Shown: in pieces, positions 1 through 8,062 of the stretch
Layout of the letters: each line of letters starts with the position of its first letter
Numbering within the stretch: the first letter of the stretch is position 1
Assembly: GCF_024347455.1 (NCBI RefSeq)
Contig: NZ_AP025483.1
Span: forward strand, 1,116,001 to 1,180,000
Direction of reading: 5' to 3'
DNA length: 64,000 nucleotides
Origin: Vibrio echinoideorum
GTDB lineage: Bacteria; Pseudomonadota; Gammaproteobacteria; Enterobacterales; Vibrionaceae
Translations under genes and position numbers: made by a program
The notes under the pieces: generated by a model
What the model was told of the DNA's origin: nothing
What the model saw: only the letters and a program-made list of their open reading frames with translations
The model's database searches: none

Positions 1-1
1 T

Positions 2-841
2 GATGATGGGTTATTCAAGGCTTCACCTTACGAGAAATTAATCCGTAAGTTACATCCTGAGCTTGTTGACGTAAAAGCAGGCACGTTCTTGCTCGAACCG
101 GGTTTAACGCTAGAACAGGCGTTGCAAGTACTTGTCGAAGGAAAAGAGCACCAATTTACTATTACGTTTGTAGAAGGCAGTCGTTTTGACGAATGGCTTG
201 TTCAGCTACAAGAAAGCGAATTCATCCAGCAGACGTTGGATGGTGTCTCTGAACAAGAGATCGCTGAAAAGTTGGGTATTGAAAATGAAAAGCTAGAAGG
301 TCTTTTCTTAGCGGAAACGTACCACTATACCTATGGCACAACGGATTTAGATTTGTTGAAACGCGCCCACCGAGATCTAATGAACGTGGTGAATGATGAG
401 TGGGAAAATAGAGCCGATAAACTGCCGCTTAAATCACCATACGAAGCGTTGATTCTTGCGTCTATCATCGAAAAAGAGACCGCAGTAGCTTCGGAACGCG
501 AGCGTGTTTCGTCTGTGTTCGTTAACCGCTTAAACAAACGTATGCGTCTACAAACGGATCCTACAGTTATCTACGGCATGGGTGACAGCTATAAAGGCAA
601 CATTCGTAAGAAAGATTTACGTACTCCAACGCCGTACAACACATACACCATGAGTGGCTTACCACCGACACCTATTGCAATGGCGGGTAAAGCATCGATT
701 AACGCGGCACTGAATCCAGAGAAGAGCAACTACCTGTATTTTGTTGCGAGTGGAACCGGTGGTCACGTATTTTCAAAGAGTTTGACTGAACACAACCGTG
801 CAGTTCGAGCTTATTTAAGACAATTAAGAAAAAACAAATAA
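2..841 (+). CDS. mltG: Endolytic murein transglycosylase MltG (YceG), 5' end cut by window
   Basis: The frame is open from base 2, so this is the C-terminal 279 residues of a longer gene. The YceG domain is visible, with the catalytic-glutamate motif ASIIEKET near base 460 and the conserved stretch [11 protein letters not shown] after it. MltG is an inner-membrane enzyme with a periplasmic domain that cuts nascent glycan strands and sets their length. The N-terminal membrane anchor lies outside the window. The gene ends 10 bases before tmk, the usual yceG-tmk-holB order of gammaproteobacteria. The TTG at base 89 should not be taken as a start, because the homology runs upstream of it. Confidence 0.93.
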   Translation, partial: DDGLFKASPYEKLIRKLHPELVDVKAGTFLLEPGLTLEQALQVLVEGKEHQFTITFVEGSRFDEWLVQLQESEFIQQTLDGVSEQEIAEKLGIENEKLEGLFLAETYHYTYGTTDLDLLKRAHRDLMNVVNDEWENRADKLPLKSPYEALILASIIEKETAVASERERVSSVFVNRLNKRMRLQTDPTVIYGMGDSYKGNIRKKDLRTPTPYNTYTMSGLPPTPIAMAGKASINAALNPEKSNYLYFVASGTGGHVFSKSLTEHNRAVRAYLRQLRKNK

Positions 842-851
842 AGAACAAATT

Positions 852-1484
852 ATGAATCAGTCGAAATTTATCGTGGTCGAAGGACTTGAAGGTGCTGGAA
901 AAAGCACAGCAATCAATGCCATCGTTGAGACATTGAAAGCTTCTGGTGTTGAAGACATCGTCAATACTCGTGAACCGGGTGGCACTGTCTTGGCAGAAAA
1001 GATGCGTTCGTTGGTTAAAGAAGAACATGAAGGCGAAAAGCTTCAAGATATGACTGAGCTGTTGTTGATGTACGCAGCACGCGTTCAATTGGTCGAAAAC
1101 GTAATCAAGCCTGCATTAAGCAATGGTAAGTGGGTATTGGGTGATCGACACGATATGTCATCTCAAGCTTATCAAGGTGGTGGTCGCCAGATCGCACGCT
1201 CTACTATGGAATCACTGAAAGAAACCACGCTAGGCGGCTTTAAGCCTGATCTAACTCTATACTTGGACCTAGACCCTAGAGTTGGACTAGAACGTGCTAG
1301 AGGACGTGGTGAGCTTGATCGAATTGAAAAGATGGATATCTCATTTTTCGATCGCACGCGTGAGCGCTACCTTGAAATTGCAACACAAGACGATACGGTT
1401 CTTGTGGTTAATGCACAACAAGAGATCGAACAAGTGGCTGCTGATATTAAGCAAGCGCTTGGTACTTGGCTCGACAAACAGTAG
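852..1484 (+). CDS. tmk: Thymidylate kinase
   Basis: This cytoplasmic enzyme phosphorylates dTMP to dTDP with ATP. The 210-residue length is typical. The P-loop GLEGAGKST is at residues 11-19, the DR motif lies in [16 protein letters not shown], and the arginine-rich lid region ([12 protein letters not shown]) follows. It sits between mltG and holB, and its stop codon is directly followed by the start region of holB, so the three genes are probably co-transcribed. Nothing unusual is visible. Confidence 0.97.
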   Translation: MNQSKFIVVEGLEGAGKSTAINAIVETLKASGVEDIVNTREPGGTVLAEKMRSLVKEEHEGEKLQDMTELLLMYAARVQLVENVIKPALSNGKWVLGDRHDMSSQAYQGGGRQIARSTMESLKETTLGGFKPDLTLYLDLDPRVGLERARGRGELDRIEKMDISFFDRTRERYLEIATQDDTVLVVNAQQEIEQVAADIKQALGTWLDKQ

Positions 1485-1490
1485 GTGATC

Positions 1491-2456
1491 ATGGCGGAAG
1501 TGTACTCTTGGCTCACACCGGTATGGAGTGAGTGGAAAAAAAGTCTCGATGCTGAGCGTTTTCCTAATTCTGTGATTGTTAATGCGCCGGAAGGGTTAGG
1601 CGTTAATGCGCTGATTAGCCAACTAACAGCAGCATTAATGTGTACCAACTATGAAAGTGAGTCTTGTGGTTTTTGTCACAGCTGCGAACTGATGAAGTCG
1701 GGAAGTCACCCCGATTTTCACGTGCTCTCTCCAGAGAAAGAAGGTAAATCGATAACCGTAGACCAAGTGCGTGCTAGCAACCAGTGGGCTCAACAGTCAT
1801 CACAGTTAGGTGGTTTACGTATCATCTTGCTTGATCCTGCTGAAGCAATGAACGAATCGGCATCGAATGCACTTTTGAAAACATTAGAAGAACCTTCGAG
1901 TAACTGTATTTTCATTCTTTCGACGCGTAACAGTCACCGTTTAATGCCAACTATCCTTAGTCGTTGTCAGCAATTTAATGTGGTAAGCCCGCAGTTAGAA
2001 GCCGGTTCAACATGGTTAGATAGGGAAGTGGGTAAAGCGGTACCGCAGTATATTTTAGCTCTCAATGATAACGCGCCTTTAAAAGCCAAAGCGATGTTTG
2101 AACAAGGTGGTGTTGAAACATCGACCAAAGTGCTCGATGGTTTTGTTAATATCATTAAGGGGACTCAACCTGATATGTTGAAATTTTCGACAGAGCTGAG
2201 CAAAGACCCTTTAATTCAACTTGGCTGGCTGTGGCATCTACTCTCTGATGTACAGAGACTCCATTTTGCTTTAGAAAATCAAGCTATCACACCGAGCGCG
2301 AAAGCGTTGTTAGAGGTGATGTCTTACCAAAGTGCTTACTCAGCATCGAATAAACTGTTGATATTGATTGAGCAGTTAAAGCAACACCCTGGGCTCAATA
2401 CGGAGCTACTCATAATGAATTGGCTGATTGCCACTTGCGAGGAAACATGTTCGTAG
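1491..2456 (+). CDS. holB: DNA polymerase III subunit delta prime
   Basis: HolB is the delta-prime subunit of the clamp-loader complex, which places the beta sliding clamp on DNA. The AAA+-like N-terminal half has the zinc-binding cysteines C51, C59, C62 and C65 (CGFCHSC) and the conserved NALLKTLEEP segment. I chose the ATG at 1491 because AGGTG lies just upstream and the E. coli protein begins at the matching place; an in-frame GTG at 1485 would add two residues. The 3' end overlaps tatD by 10 bases, which suggests translational coupling. Confidence 0.95.
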   Translation: MAEVYSWLTPVWSEWKKSLDAERFPNSVIVNAPEGLGVNALISQLTAALMCTNYESESCGFCHSCELMKSGSHPDFHVLSPEKEGKSITVDQVRASNQWAQQSSQLGGLRIILLDPAEAMNESASNALLKTLEEPSSNCIFILSTRNSHRLMPTILSRCQQFNVVSPQLEAGSTWLDREVGKAVPQYILALNDNAPLKAKAMFEQGGVETSTKVLDGFVNIIKGTQPDMLKFSTELSKDPLIQLGWLWHLLSDVQRLHFALENQAITPSAKALLEVMSYQSAYSASNKLLILIEQLKQHPGLNTELLIMNWLIATCEETCS

Positions 2457-3214
2457 ATTCTCACTGTCATTTAGACAAATTGGATTACCAAGATTTACAC
2501 ACAAGTGTAGAAGATGTCGTTAACAAGGCGAAAGCAGCCAATGTTAACCAACTGCTTTCTGTTGGTGTGACATTAGATTCGTTTGAAAACATGCTCGAGA
2601 TGATCTCTCCGTTTGATAACGTCAAAGCTTCTTGTGGCGTCCATCCTCTCGATGTAGACAGTGACTTCTGTCTAGAAAGAATGCGTGAGTATGCGAGCAA
2701 TTCTAAGGTCGTAGCAATTGGTGAAACTGGCCTTGATTATCACTATCAACCTGAGACGGCTGAGTTACAACAGCTGCGATTTAAGCAACATGTAGAGTTA
2801 GCCGTTGAGCTTAATAAGCCTTTGATCATTCATACACGTAATGCACGTGAAGATACGCTATCGATTTTGCGTGATGGCGGTGCTGACAAGTGTGGTGGTG
2901 TGATTCACTGCTTTACTGAAGATCAAGCATTCGCTGAAGCTGCAATGGAATTAGGTTTCTACATTTCAATTTCGGGTATTGTGACGTTTAAGCAAGCCAC
3001 AGAACTGAAAGAAGTAGTAAAAAACTTGCCACTAGATCGCTTACTTATCGAGACAGATTCCCCATACCTTGCTCCGATTCCCTATCGTGGTAAACAGAAC
3101 CAACCAGCCTATGTAGTGGAAGTTGCCGCCTATATTGCCCAGCTGAAAGGACTGTCAATGAAAGAGGTTGCTGAACAAACAACCAAAAATTACCAAAAAC
3201 TTTTTTTGCGATGA
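2447..3214 (+). CDS. ycfH: TatD-family metal-dependent hydrolase (YcfH)
   Basis: This is a TIM-barrel metallohydrolase of the TatD family, most like E. coli YcfH, a probable metal-dependent DNase. The metal ligands are recognisable: DSHCHLD at residues 4-10, GETGLDY, HTRNARED, IHCFTED and the final ETDSPYLAP. The 255-residue length is normal. The ATG at 2447 is preferred over an upstream TTG because DSHCHLD normally lies right at the N terminus. The gene overlaps holB and is followed by a strong terminator. Its exact substrate is not settled by sequence. Confidence 0.93.
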   Translation: MFVDSHCHLDKLDYQDLHTSVEDVVNKAKAANVNQLLSVGVTLDSFENMLEMISPFDNVKASCGVHPLDVDSDFCLERMREYASNSKVVAIGETGLDYHYQPETAELQQLRFKQHVELAVELNKPLIIHTRNAREDTLSILRDGGADKCGGVIHCFTEDQAFAEAAMELGFYISISGIVTFKQATELKEVVKNLPLDRLLIETDSPYLAPIPYRGKQNQPAYVVEVAAYIAQLKGLSMKEVAEQTTKNYQKLFLR

Positions 3215-3232
3215 AAATCTAAGTTAGCCAGT

Positions 3233-3257
3233 AAAAGGGAGCGAAAGCTCCCTTTTT
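3233..3257 (+). terminator. Rho-independent terminator after ycfH
   Basis: A 6-bp stem GGGAGC/GCTCCC with a GAAA loop is followed by TTTTT. It closes the mltG-tmk-holB-ycfH operon. Confidence 0.9.
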
Positions 3258-3369
3258 GTGTTTTTGATCACTAAAAATGCATTTTATTTTAATGTTTACT
3301 AATTATGTTGAACTTGAGAGTGTGATTTACAACATTTGTAATTTTGTTACTAAAAATAACATTACCACC

Positions 3370-3404
3370 TATTTTATTCACCCAGTAAAATAATAAGCTA
3401 TGAT
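3370..3404 (+). promoter_or_regulatory. Probable Mlc operator overlapping the ptsG promoter
   Basis: An inverted repeat TATTTTA-N9-TAAAATA spans 3370-3392. Read on the minus strand it gives TTATTTTACT followed by GTGAATAAA, which matches the Mlc site of E. coli ptsG as I recall it. A promoter TTCACC (3377-3382), 16-bp spacer, TATGAT (3399-3404) overlaps it, so a bound repressor would cover the -35 element. The gene for Mlc itself lies at 9.8 kb in this window. Operator identity is inference. Confidence 0.6.
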
Positions 3405-3631
3405 TTAAAAATCTATATTTTTCAATTAATTACGGCTGTGTAAAGCATTGCATTTCTAAATTTGACATGTGATCCAAGACGTGTTTTGAAACTAAATTTC
3501 GTAAGTGACTAGAAAGTTAGTTCCCCATCAATATATATTTAGCGGCAGAAAATATAATGCAATACATGGTTACATTTTCGCAGGGTGCTAACATTATAGG
3601 CTACGGGGGTGTGCCGTTAGGACCCATATAA

Positions 3632-3656
3632 TTATTTTATCTTTATCAGGAGCATA
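3632..3656 (+). promoter_or_regulatory. Possible SgrS-type small-RNA pairing site at the ptsG ribosome binding site
   Basis: The segment ATCAGGAGCATAAAC before the ptsG ATG resembles the region of E. coli ptsG mRNA that SgrS pairs with (CTCAGGAGCACTC, recalled). It also carries the Shine-Dalgarno sequence AGGAG. Vibrios are known to encode SgrS, but none is visible in this window. Confidence 0.35.
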
Positions 3657-3659
3657 AAC

Positions 3660-5090
3660 ATGTTTAAGAACCTTTTTGCTAGCCTGCAGAAAGTTGGTAA
3701 GTCTCTGATGCTACCAGTATCAGTTTTACCAGTTGCGGGTATTTTGCTAGGTGTCGGTGCGGCAGATCTTCCTTTCATTCCAGAAGTTGTTTCAAGCTTA
3801 ATGGAACAAGCGGGTGGTTCAGTATTTGGTCAAATGGCACTGCTGTTCGCAGTAGGTGTTGCACTTGGCTTTACTAATAACGACGGTGTAGCTGGTCTAG
3901 CTGCTATCGTTGGTTACGGCATCATGACTGCTACACTTGGCGTAATGGCTGGTGTAATGGGCGTTGATAAAATCGATACTGGTGTACTAGGTGGTATCCT
4001 AGTCGGTGGTGTTGCTGCTTGGGCATTCAATCGTTTCTTCCGTATTCAACTACCAGAGTACCTAGGCTTCTTCGCTGGTAAGCGTGCTGTGCCAATCATC
4101 ACAGGTTTCTCTGCGATTGGTCTAGCAATCTTACTTTCTGTAGTATGGCCACCAGTTGGCGGCGCTATCTCTGCGTTCTCTGATTGGGCTGCTCACCAAA
4201 ACCCACAAGTGGCGTTTGGTATCTACGGTATCGTTGAGCGTTCTCTGATTCCATTTGGTCTTCACCACGTTTGGAACGTACCTTTCTTCTTTGAAGCTGG
4301 TACTTGTGTAAACGCTGCTGGTGAAACTCAAAACGGTGTTCTTACTTGTTACCTAGTTGCTGATGACGCATCTCGTGCAGCGGGCAATGGCTTCGGTCAG
4401 CTAGCTGGTGGTTACATGTTCAAGATGTTCGGTCTACCTGCTGCTGCAATCGCGATTGCACATTCAGCTAAACCTGAAAACCGCGCTAAAGTAATGGGTA
4501 TCATGGCTTCTGCTGCGTTAACTTCATTCCTAACGGGTATCACTGAACCAATCGAATTCTCATTCCTATTCGTTGCTCCTGTACTGTACGCAATCCACGC
4601 TCTACTAGCTGGTTCTGCATACGTTCTTGCGAACACTCTAGGTTTTGTACACGGTACATCTTTCTCACACGGTCTAATCGACTTCCTAGTTCTATCTGGC
4701 AACGCGTCTAAGATGGGCCTAATGGTTGTATGTGGTATTGGTTACGCTGCAATTTACTACATCGTATTCCGCACTGTGATTAAAGCACTTGACCTTAAAA
4801 CTCCAGGCCGTGAAGACGAAACTGAAGAAGAGATCGTTGCAACTGGTTCAGAGCTTGCTGGTGAGTTAGTTGCTGCATTCGGCGGTAAAGCTAACATTAC
4901 TGGTCTTGACGCTTGTATTACTCGTCTACGTGTAGCAGTAGCTGATACAGCTCTTGTTGACCAAGACAAACTGAAGAAACTAGGTGCAGCCGGTGTTGTT
5001 GTTGTAGCTGGTGGCGTACAAGCTATCTTCGGTACTAAGTCTGACAACCTTAAGACAGACATGGATGAGTGGATCCGTAACAACGGTTAA
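3660..5090 (+). CDS. ptsG: PTS glucose-specific transporter subunit IIBC
   Basis: PtsG brings glucose across the inner membrane and phosphorylates it, taking phosphate from IIA-Glc. The N-terminal IIC part (about residues 1-385) is a multi-span membrane domain that opens with [20 protein letters not shown], nearly as in E. coli. After an acidic linker (about 390-400) comes the IIB domain, with the phosphorylated Cys419 in [11 protein letters not shown]. The 476-residue length is normal, and no IIA domain is fused. AGGAG precedes the ATG. It is a single-gene unit between two terminators, probably repressed by Mlc. Confidence 0.96.
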   Translation: MFKNLFASLQKVGKSLMLPVSVLPVAGILLGVGAADLPFIPEVVSSLMEQAGGSVFGQMALLFAVGVALGFTNNDGVAGLAAIVGYGIMTATLGVMAGVMGVDKIDTGVLGGILVGGVAAWAFNRFFRIQLPEYLGFFAGKRAVPIITGFSAIGLAILLSVVWPPVGGAISAFSDWAAHQNPQVAFGIYGIVERSLIPFGLHHVWNVPFFFEAGTCVNAAGETQNGVLTCYLVADDASRAAGNGFGQLAGGYMFKMFGLPAAAIAIAHSAKPENRAKVMGIMASAALTSFLTGITEPIEFSFLFVAPVLYAIHALLAGSAYVLANTLGFVHGTSFSHGLIDFLVLSGNASKMGLMVVCGIGYAAIYYIVFRTVIKALDLKTPGREDETEEEIVATGSELAGELVAAFGGKANITGLDACITRLRVAVADTALVDQDKLKKLGAAGVVVVAGGVQAIFGTKSDNLKTDMDEWIRNNG

Positions 5091-5110
5091 TTCACTGATT
5101 CAATAAATTG

Positions 5111-5138
5111 AAAGGAGGCCGAAAGGCCTCCTTTTTTG
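5111..5138 (+). terminator. Rho-independent terminator after ptsG
   Basis: An AAAGGAGGCC/GGCCTCCTTT stem with a GAAA tetraloop and a T run lies 20 bases after the ptsG stop. Confidence 0.92.
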
Positions 5139-5241
5139 TTTTCTGCTGTTTAAAAAATACTAAAGTGAGTTTAACGTTATGATGACAACACTCTTTGGTA
5201 TTCAAGTAACCTATCGTTTTTTGAAACAGTTTGAGAATATT

Positions 5242-5646
5242 ATGAAACATCGTTACTTGATTGGCCTTATGTGTTGCAGCTGTGCCTCATTGGCTAATGC
5301 TTCTGAAGCTCCAGACTTGGAAGTCGGTTTAGCCCTTGATCAAGATTTAAGTGTCGTTGTGGAGTTTGATCAGAAGTATCGTGCAACGATTGGTAATGAC
5401 GGCGCCGCTTTTGATTATATTTTTAAGCGTGGTCAATTTGAGACTGAAGCGCCTTTGAGTTGGTATGTAGGTGCAGGCGCATGGGCTGAATGGAATGACG
5501 ATTTTGGCTTACGCTTGCCATTAGGCGTGAAAGTGAATTTTTACGAAGGTTGGAATGCTTACGCACAAGTTCACCCTGAACTAGACATGTATAAAGGTGT
5601 TGAGTTGCAAGTGGGTGGTGCCCTGGGTGTTACCTACAAGTTCTAA
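5242..5646 (+). CDS. Small outer-membrane beta-barrel-like protein, unknown function
   Basis: The start at 5242 gives 134 residues with a clear signal peptide (MKHRYLIGLMCCSCASLANA, then SEAP). The rest is rich in alternating hydrophobic and polar residues and aromatic girdles, and ends in phenylalanine (GVTYKF), as outer-membrane barrels do. An in-frame ATG at 5179 with a fair AAGTGAG upstream would add 21 residues before the signal peptide, which is less plausible. I do not recognise the family. It converges with another small barrel gene at 5792, with a shared terminator between them. Confidence 0.7.
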   Translation: MKHRYLIGLMCCSCASLANASEAPDLEVGLALDQDLSVVVEFDQKYRATIGNDGAAFDYIFKRGQFETEAPLSWYVGAGAWAEWNDDFGLRLPLGVKVNFYEGWNAYAQVHPELDMYKGVELQVGGALGVTYKF

Positions 5647-5672
5647 TCTGAACTGAAAGTCGAATTACAGTC

Positions 5673-5698
5673 AAAAGCCAGCGTTGAGCTGGCTTTTT
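5673..5698. terminator. Terminator between two convergent barrel genes
   Basis: A 10-bp stem AAAAGCCAGC/GCTGGCTTTT with a GTTGA loop and T run lies 26 bases after the upstream stop. It is symmetrical enough to work in both directions. Confidence 0.85.
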
Positions 5699-5791
5699 CG
5701 TTTGATCAGACATCCATATTTTCTGTTAGATCATGTCGCTCAGAAAGCGGTTTCGCTTGATAAGCCGTTTGAGGCGAAAAGCGCTTTTGAC

Positions 5792-6385
5792 TTAGAAGGT
5801 AAAACTCAGTCCGACATTGGCTTGAAATTGGTTCATCCAGTCGGTGTCAAAACGGATAATGCAGTCTTGCCCATTGTTCGGTATGTTACAAACTCCGGAT
5901 GTGTCGTTATCGACAACAGTGCCTAGCCAGCGTACTTGGGTGTTTAATGCTAAGCGGTCGCTAAATTTGTATTCCAAGCCACCAAAGATTGAGGTAGAGA
6001 ACCCATACTTGTCTTTCGCCCAATCTACATCAACGTAAGAGGCACCTAGACCTAGCCCTAGATATCCGGACAACACAGAGGAAGCAGGGTAGTAAATACT
6101 GCTTTGAAAATGTAGGTATTGGATTGAGGATTTAAGATCTAGCGATTCTAACTCTGAGCTTTGGTTGGAATAGAAAAGGCCGATACGTCCTTTTTCAAGC
6201 GGCGTTTCAATCGCGAAGGTGAAGTTTTCCGAACCTTGCATGTCGTAGGTTTTACCATCTTGGTCTTCGACACTGCCACCGCCGGTATAACCCACCATAG
6301 GGGTAATGATGATCTCCGGTGAAGCATACACACTTGAAACTGAGAAAAGCGTAATTAGCGCCATCATATTTGCTTTGTTATTCAT
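5792..6385 (-). CDS. Outer-membrane beta-barrel protein (OmpA/OmpW-like fold), unknown function
   Basis: The 197-residue product starts at the ATG at 6385, which has AAGGAT upstream; a start at 6403 would add six residues. It has a signal peptide (ending near VYASPE), glycine- and aromatic-rich strands such as GYLGLGLGASYVDVDWAKD, and ends NVGLSFTF with a terminal phenylalanine, the barrel-assembly signature. There are two cysteines near the C-terminal end that could form a disulfide (VCNIPNNGQDC). The size suggests eight strands. I do not recognise a named family. Confidence 0.75.
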   Translation of the reverse strand: MNNKANMMALITLFSVSSVYASPEIIITPMVGYTGGGSVEDQDGKTYDMQGSENFTFAIETPLEKGRIGLFYSNQSSELESLDLKSSIQYLHFQSSIYYPASSVLSGYLGLGLGASYVDVDWAKDKYGFSTSIFGGLEYKFSDRLALNTQVRWLGTVVDNDTSGVCNIPNNGQDCIIRFDTDWMNQFQANVGLSFTF

Positions 6386-6530
6386 GAGTATATCCTTATC
6401 CATACACTTACTAATTGTGATGGTTACATCAATATTGTGCGACTAATTTAGACGATTCTTGAAGATACTTCACACACCTGATAATACTTAAGTAGAGACT
6501 CGACAAATTAATAATAAGCCAGAGGTGTCT

Positions 6531-6620
6531 ATGGACCAGAATCTGAAAAATGCTCTACAAATAACAGTGTTAATTTACACTATCATTCTTTCATTCGGCT
6601 TTATTGCGATTGGTAGCTAA
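6531..6620 (+). CDS. Candidate 29-residue single-span membrane peptide
   Basis: A short reading frame starts with ATG at 6531 and has a good AGAGGTG ribosome binding site 6 bases upstream. The peptide begins MDQNLKNALQ and then has one hydrophobic helix, ITVLIYTIILSFGFIAIGS, before the TAA. A charged or polar head followed by one transmembrane helix is typical of real bacterial small membrane proteins. It lies 42 bases before the patatin-like gene and could be its leader or a separate gene. No homologue is recognised, so this is a prediction. Confidence 0.5.
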   Translation: MDQNLKNALQITVLIYTIILSFGFIAIGS

Positions 6621-6662
6621 TACCATTTATCGTGAGGCTGAGTTTCCATACTCAGAGAATGA

Positions 6663-7877
6663 ATGAATAGTGGGATTATAACCAATATTGATACAGCAAT
6701 AGACTTGGATTATTACGCTAAGTTTATTGCTGGAAAAACAGCACTGGTCGCTCAAGGTGGCGGACAGAGAAGTATTTTTACTGCAGGAGTGTTAGACGCC
6801 TTTCTTCTTTCTAATTTTGATCCCTTCGACGAATTTTTTGGCACTTCAGCGGGTGCGCTCAACTTGTGTGCTTATCTGTGTCGCGATAAAGGCTTAGGCC
6901 GTTCTTTTGTTCTCGACCTCACCACATCACCAGAGTTCTTTAATCTCTTTTCTTATATACGACACCGAAAGAATTTGGGGTTAGAGTGGGCCTTGGAGCA
7001 AATCATGGCCTATCCATACAAGCTCGATCTTGATTTGGGAAGACAAACCCTAGGCGATCGCCAACTCTTTGCTGCGGTAACAGACTCTAAAGATCTTCGT
7101 GATCATTATTTTCCCTTGCTAGGGGAAGACTGGTACAAGGTGATGATTGCAACGTGTGCGATTCCTCGTCTCTATAACGATGAAGTGTTTATTGGTGATG
7201 GTGCTTATGTGGATGGTGGTGTATCTGCCTGTATTCCAGTTCAAGAGGCGTGGCGAAGACAGGCGCGTTCAATCGTAGTAATTAGAACGGAACCCGTGAT
7301 TGAACAAGGTGATGAAACGTCGATTCAGGCTCAAAATAAACAGACGTTACCTAAAGCCCCAAAGCGTATATCGGCAGAAGAACTTGAATGGTTTCGTGAA
7401 TCATTCGATAGTGTCCAAGGTCATTGGCAACAAAAAGTGGATCAGTGGAAAACCGATTGGACTTCTTTCTTCCATCAACAAATCTTGAGCTCAAAAGAAC
7501 AGAAGCGCGATAGGGTGCATTTAGACCTTCTTAACGGTGGTCGGTGGTTGTTTGGTGCTGATGATATTTACCGCTTGAGTCATTTGATTGGAGATAAATT
7601 TGATTCTGGGCTAGCTGATATGCTGATGGTTCACTACCAAACCTACTCATTGACTCAGGACTTCCTTAATTCACCTCCTGATGATGCGTTTGTGGTTCAG
7701 ATAGCCCCTAGCCAACCGTTAAAATCGAACTCCTTAATGAGTGACAAAGAAGATCTACTGTATGATTACGAATTGGGTTTAGAGGCAGGCTATCGATTTG
7801 TAGAAACTTACATTGCCACAGAAAACGCTCGCAGTTCACACATGCCACAATTGGCAACCAGTGTCGCTGATAAGTAA
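6663..7877 (+). CDS. Patatin-like phospholipase (YjjU type)
   Basis: Patatin-like enzymes hydrolyse acyl groups from lipids with a Ser-Asp dyad. Here the oxyanion-hole glycines are in QGGGQRS (residues 31-37), the nucleophile Ser62 is in GTSAG, and the partner Asp184 is in VDGGVSA. The C-terminal extension of about 180 residues is like that of E. coli YjjU. There is no signal peptide, so it is probably cytoplasmic or membrane-associated. The start at 6663 lacks a strong ribosome binding site. It is followed by a two-way terminator. Confidence 0.88.
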   Translation: MNSGIITNIDTAIDLDYYAKFIAGKTALVAQGGGQRSIFTAGVLDAFLLSNFDPFDEFFGTSAGALNLCAYLCRDKGLGRSFVLDLTTSPEFFNLFSYIRHRKNLGLEWALEQIMAYPYKLDLDLGRQTLGDRQLFAAVTDSKDLRDHYFPLLGEDWYKVMIATCAIPRLYNDEVFIGDGAYVDGGVSACIPVQEAWRRQARSIVVIRTEPVIEQGDETSIQAQNKQTLPKAPKRISAEELEWFRESFDSVQGHWQQKVDQWKTDWTSFFHQQILSSKEQKRDRVHLDLLNGGRWLFGADDIYRLSHLIGDKFDSGLADMLMVHYQTYSLTQDFLNSPPDDAFVVQIAPSQPLKSNSLMSDKEDLLYDYELGLEAGYRFVETYIATENARSSHMPQLATSVADK

Positions 7878-7932
7878 TGCTCGACGTTGATAAGTTGGTG
7901 TGTCGCTAATTAAACGAACAATATTCAGATAT

Positions 7933-7972
7933 AAAAAAGGGTTATTGAACTTGGTTCGATAACCCTTTTTTT
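7933..7972. terminator. Bidirectional terminator between the patatin gene and pykA
   Basis: A long hairpin, AAAAGGGTTAT ... ATAACCCTTTT with an inner GAAC/GTTC stem, has A and T runs on its two sides. It serves the plus-strand gene ending at 7877 and the minus-strand gene ending at 8063. Confidence 0.9.
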
Positions 7973-8003
7973 GTTTGCTTGCTGAACTTCATGCTTAAAT
8001 CTA

Positions 8004-8031
8004 GGAGCTTAGAGCTTAGAGCTTAGAGCTT
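8004..8031. repeat. Heptanucleotide tandem repeat, about four copies
   Basis: GGAGCTT is followed by three exact copies of AGAGCTT. It lies 32 bases downstream of the pykA stop, in non-coding DNA. Confidence 0.9.
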
Positions 8032-8062
8032 AAAGTGTAGATAAGAGCCTAGTAGCCAGAAA

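Larger units (their letters stand above)
3258..3659. other. 402-bp intergenic region, long leader of ptsG
   Basis: This AT-rich spacer holds the ptsG promoter and a probable Mlc operator at 3370-3404 and a possible SgrS pairing site near 3632-3656. I see no gene. The predicted 5' untranslated region is about 250 bases, long enough for RNA-level control. Confidence 0.7.

Noticed and set aside
699..1088. 129-codon minus-strand frame
   Set aside because: It is a shadow of mltG and tmk, both well supported on the plus strand.
5684..5926. 80-codon plus-strand frame
   Set aside because: It overlaps the 3' end of the minus-strand barrel gene, starts inside a terminator, and its translation has no signal peptide or family pattern.
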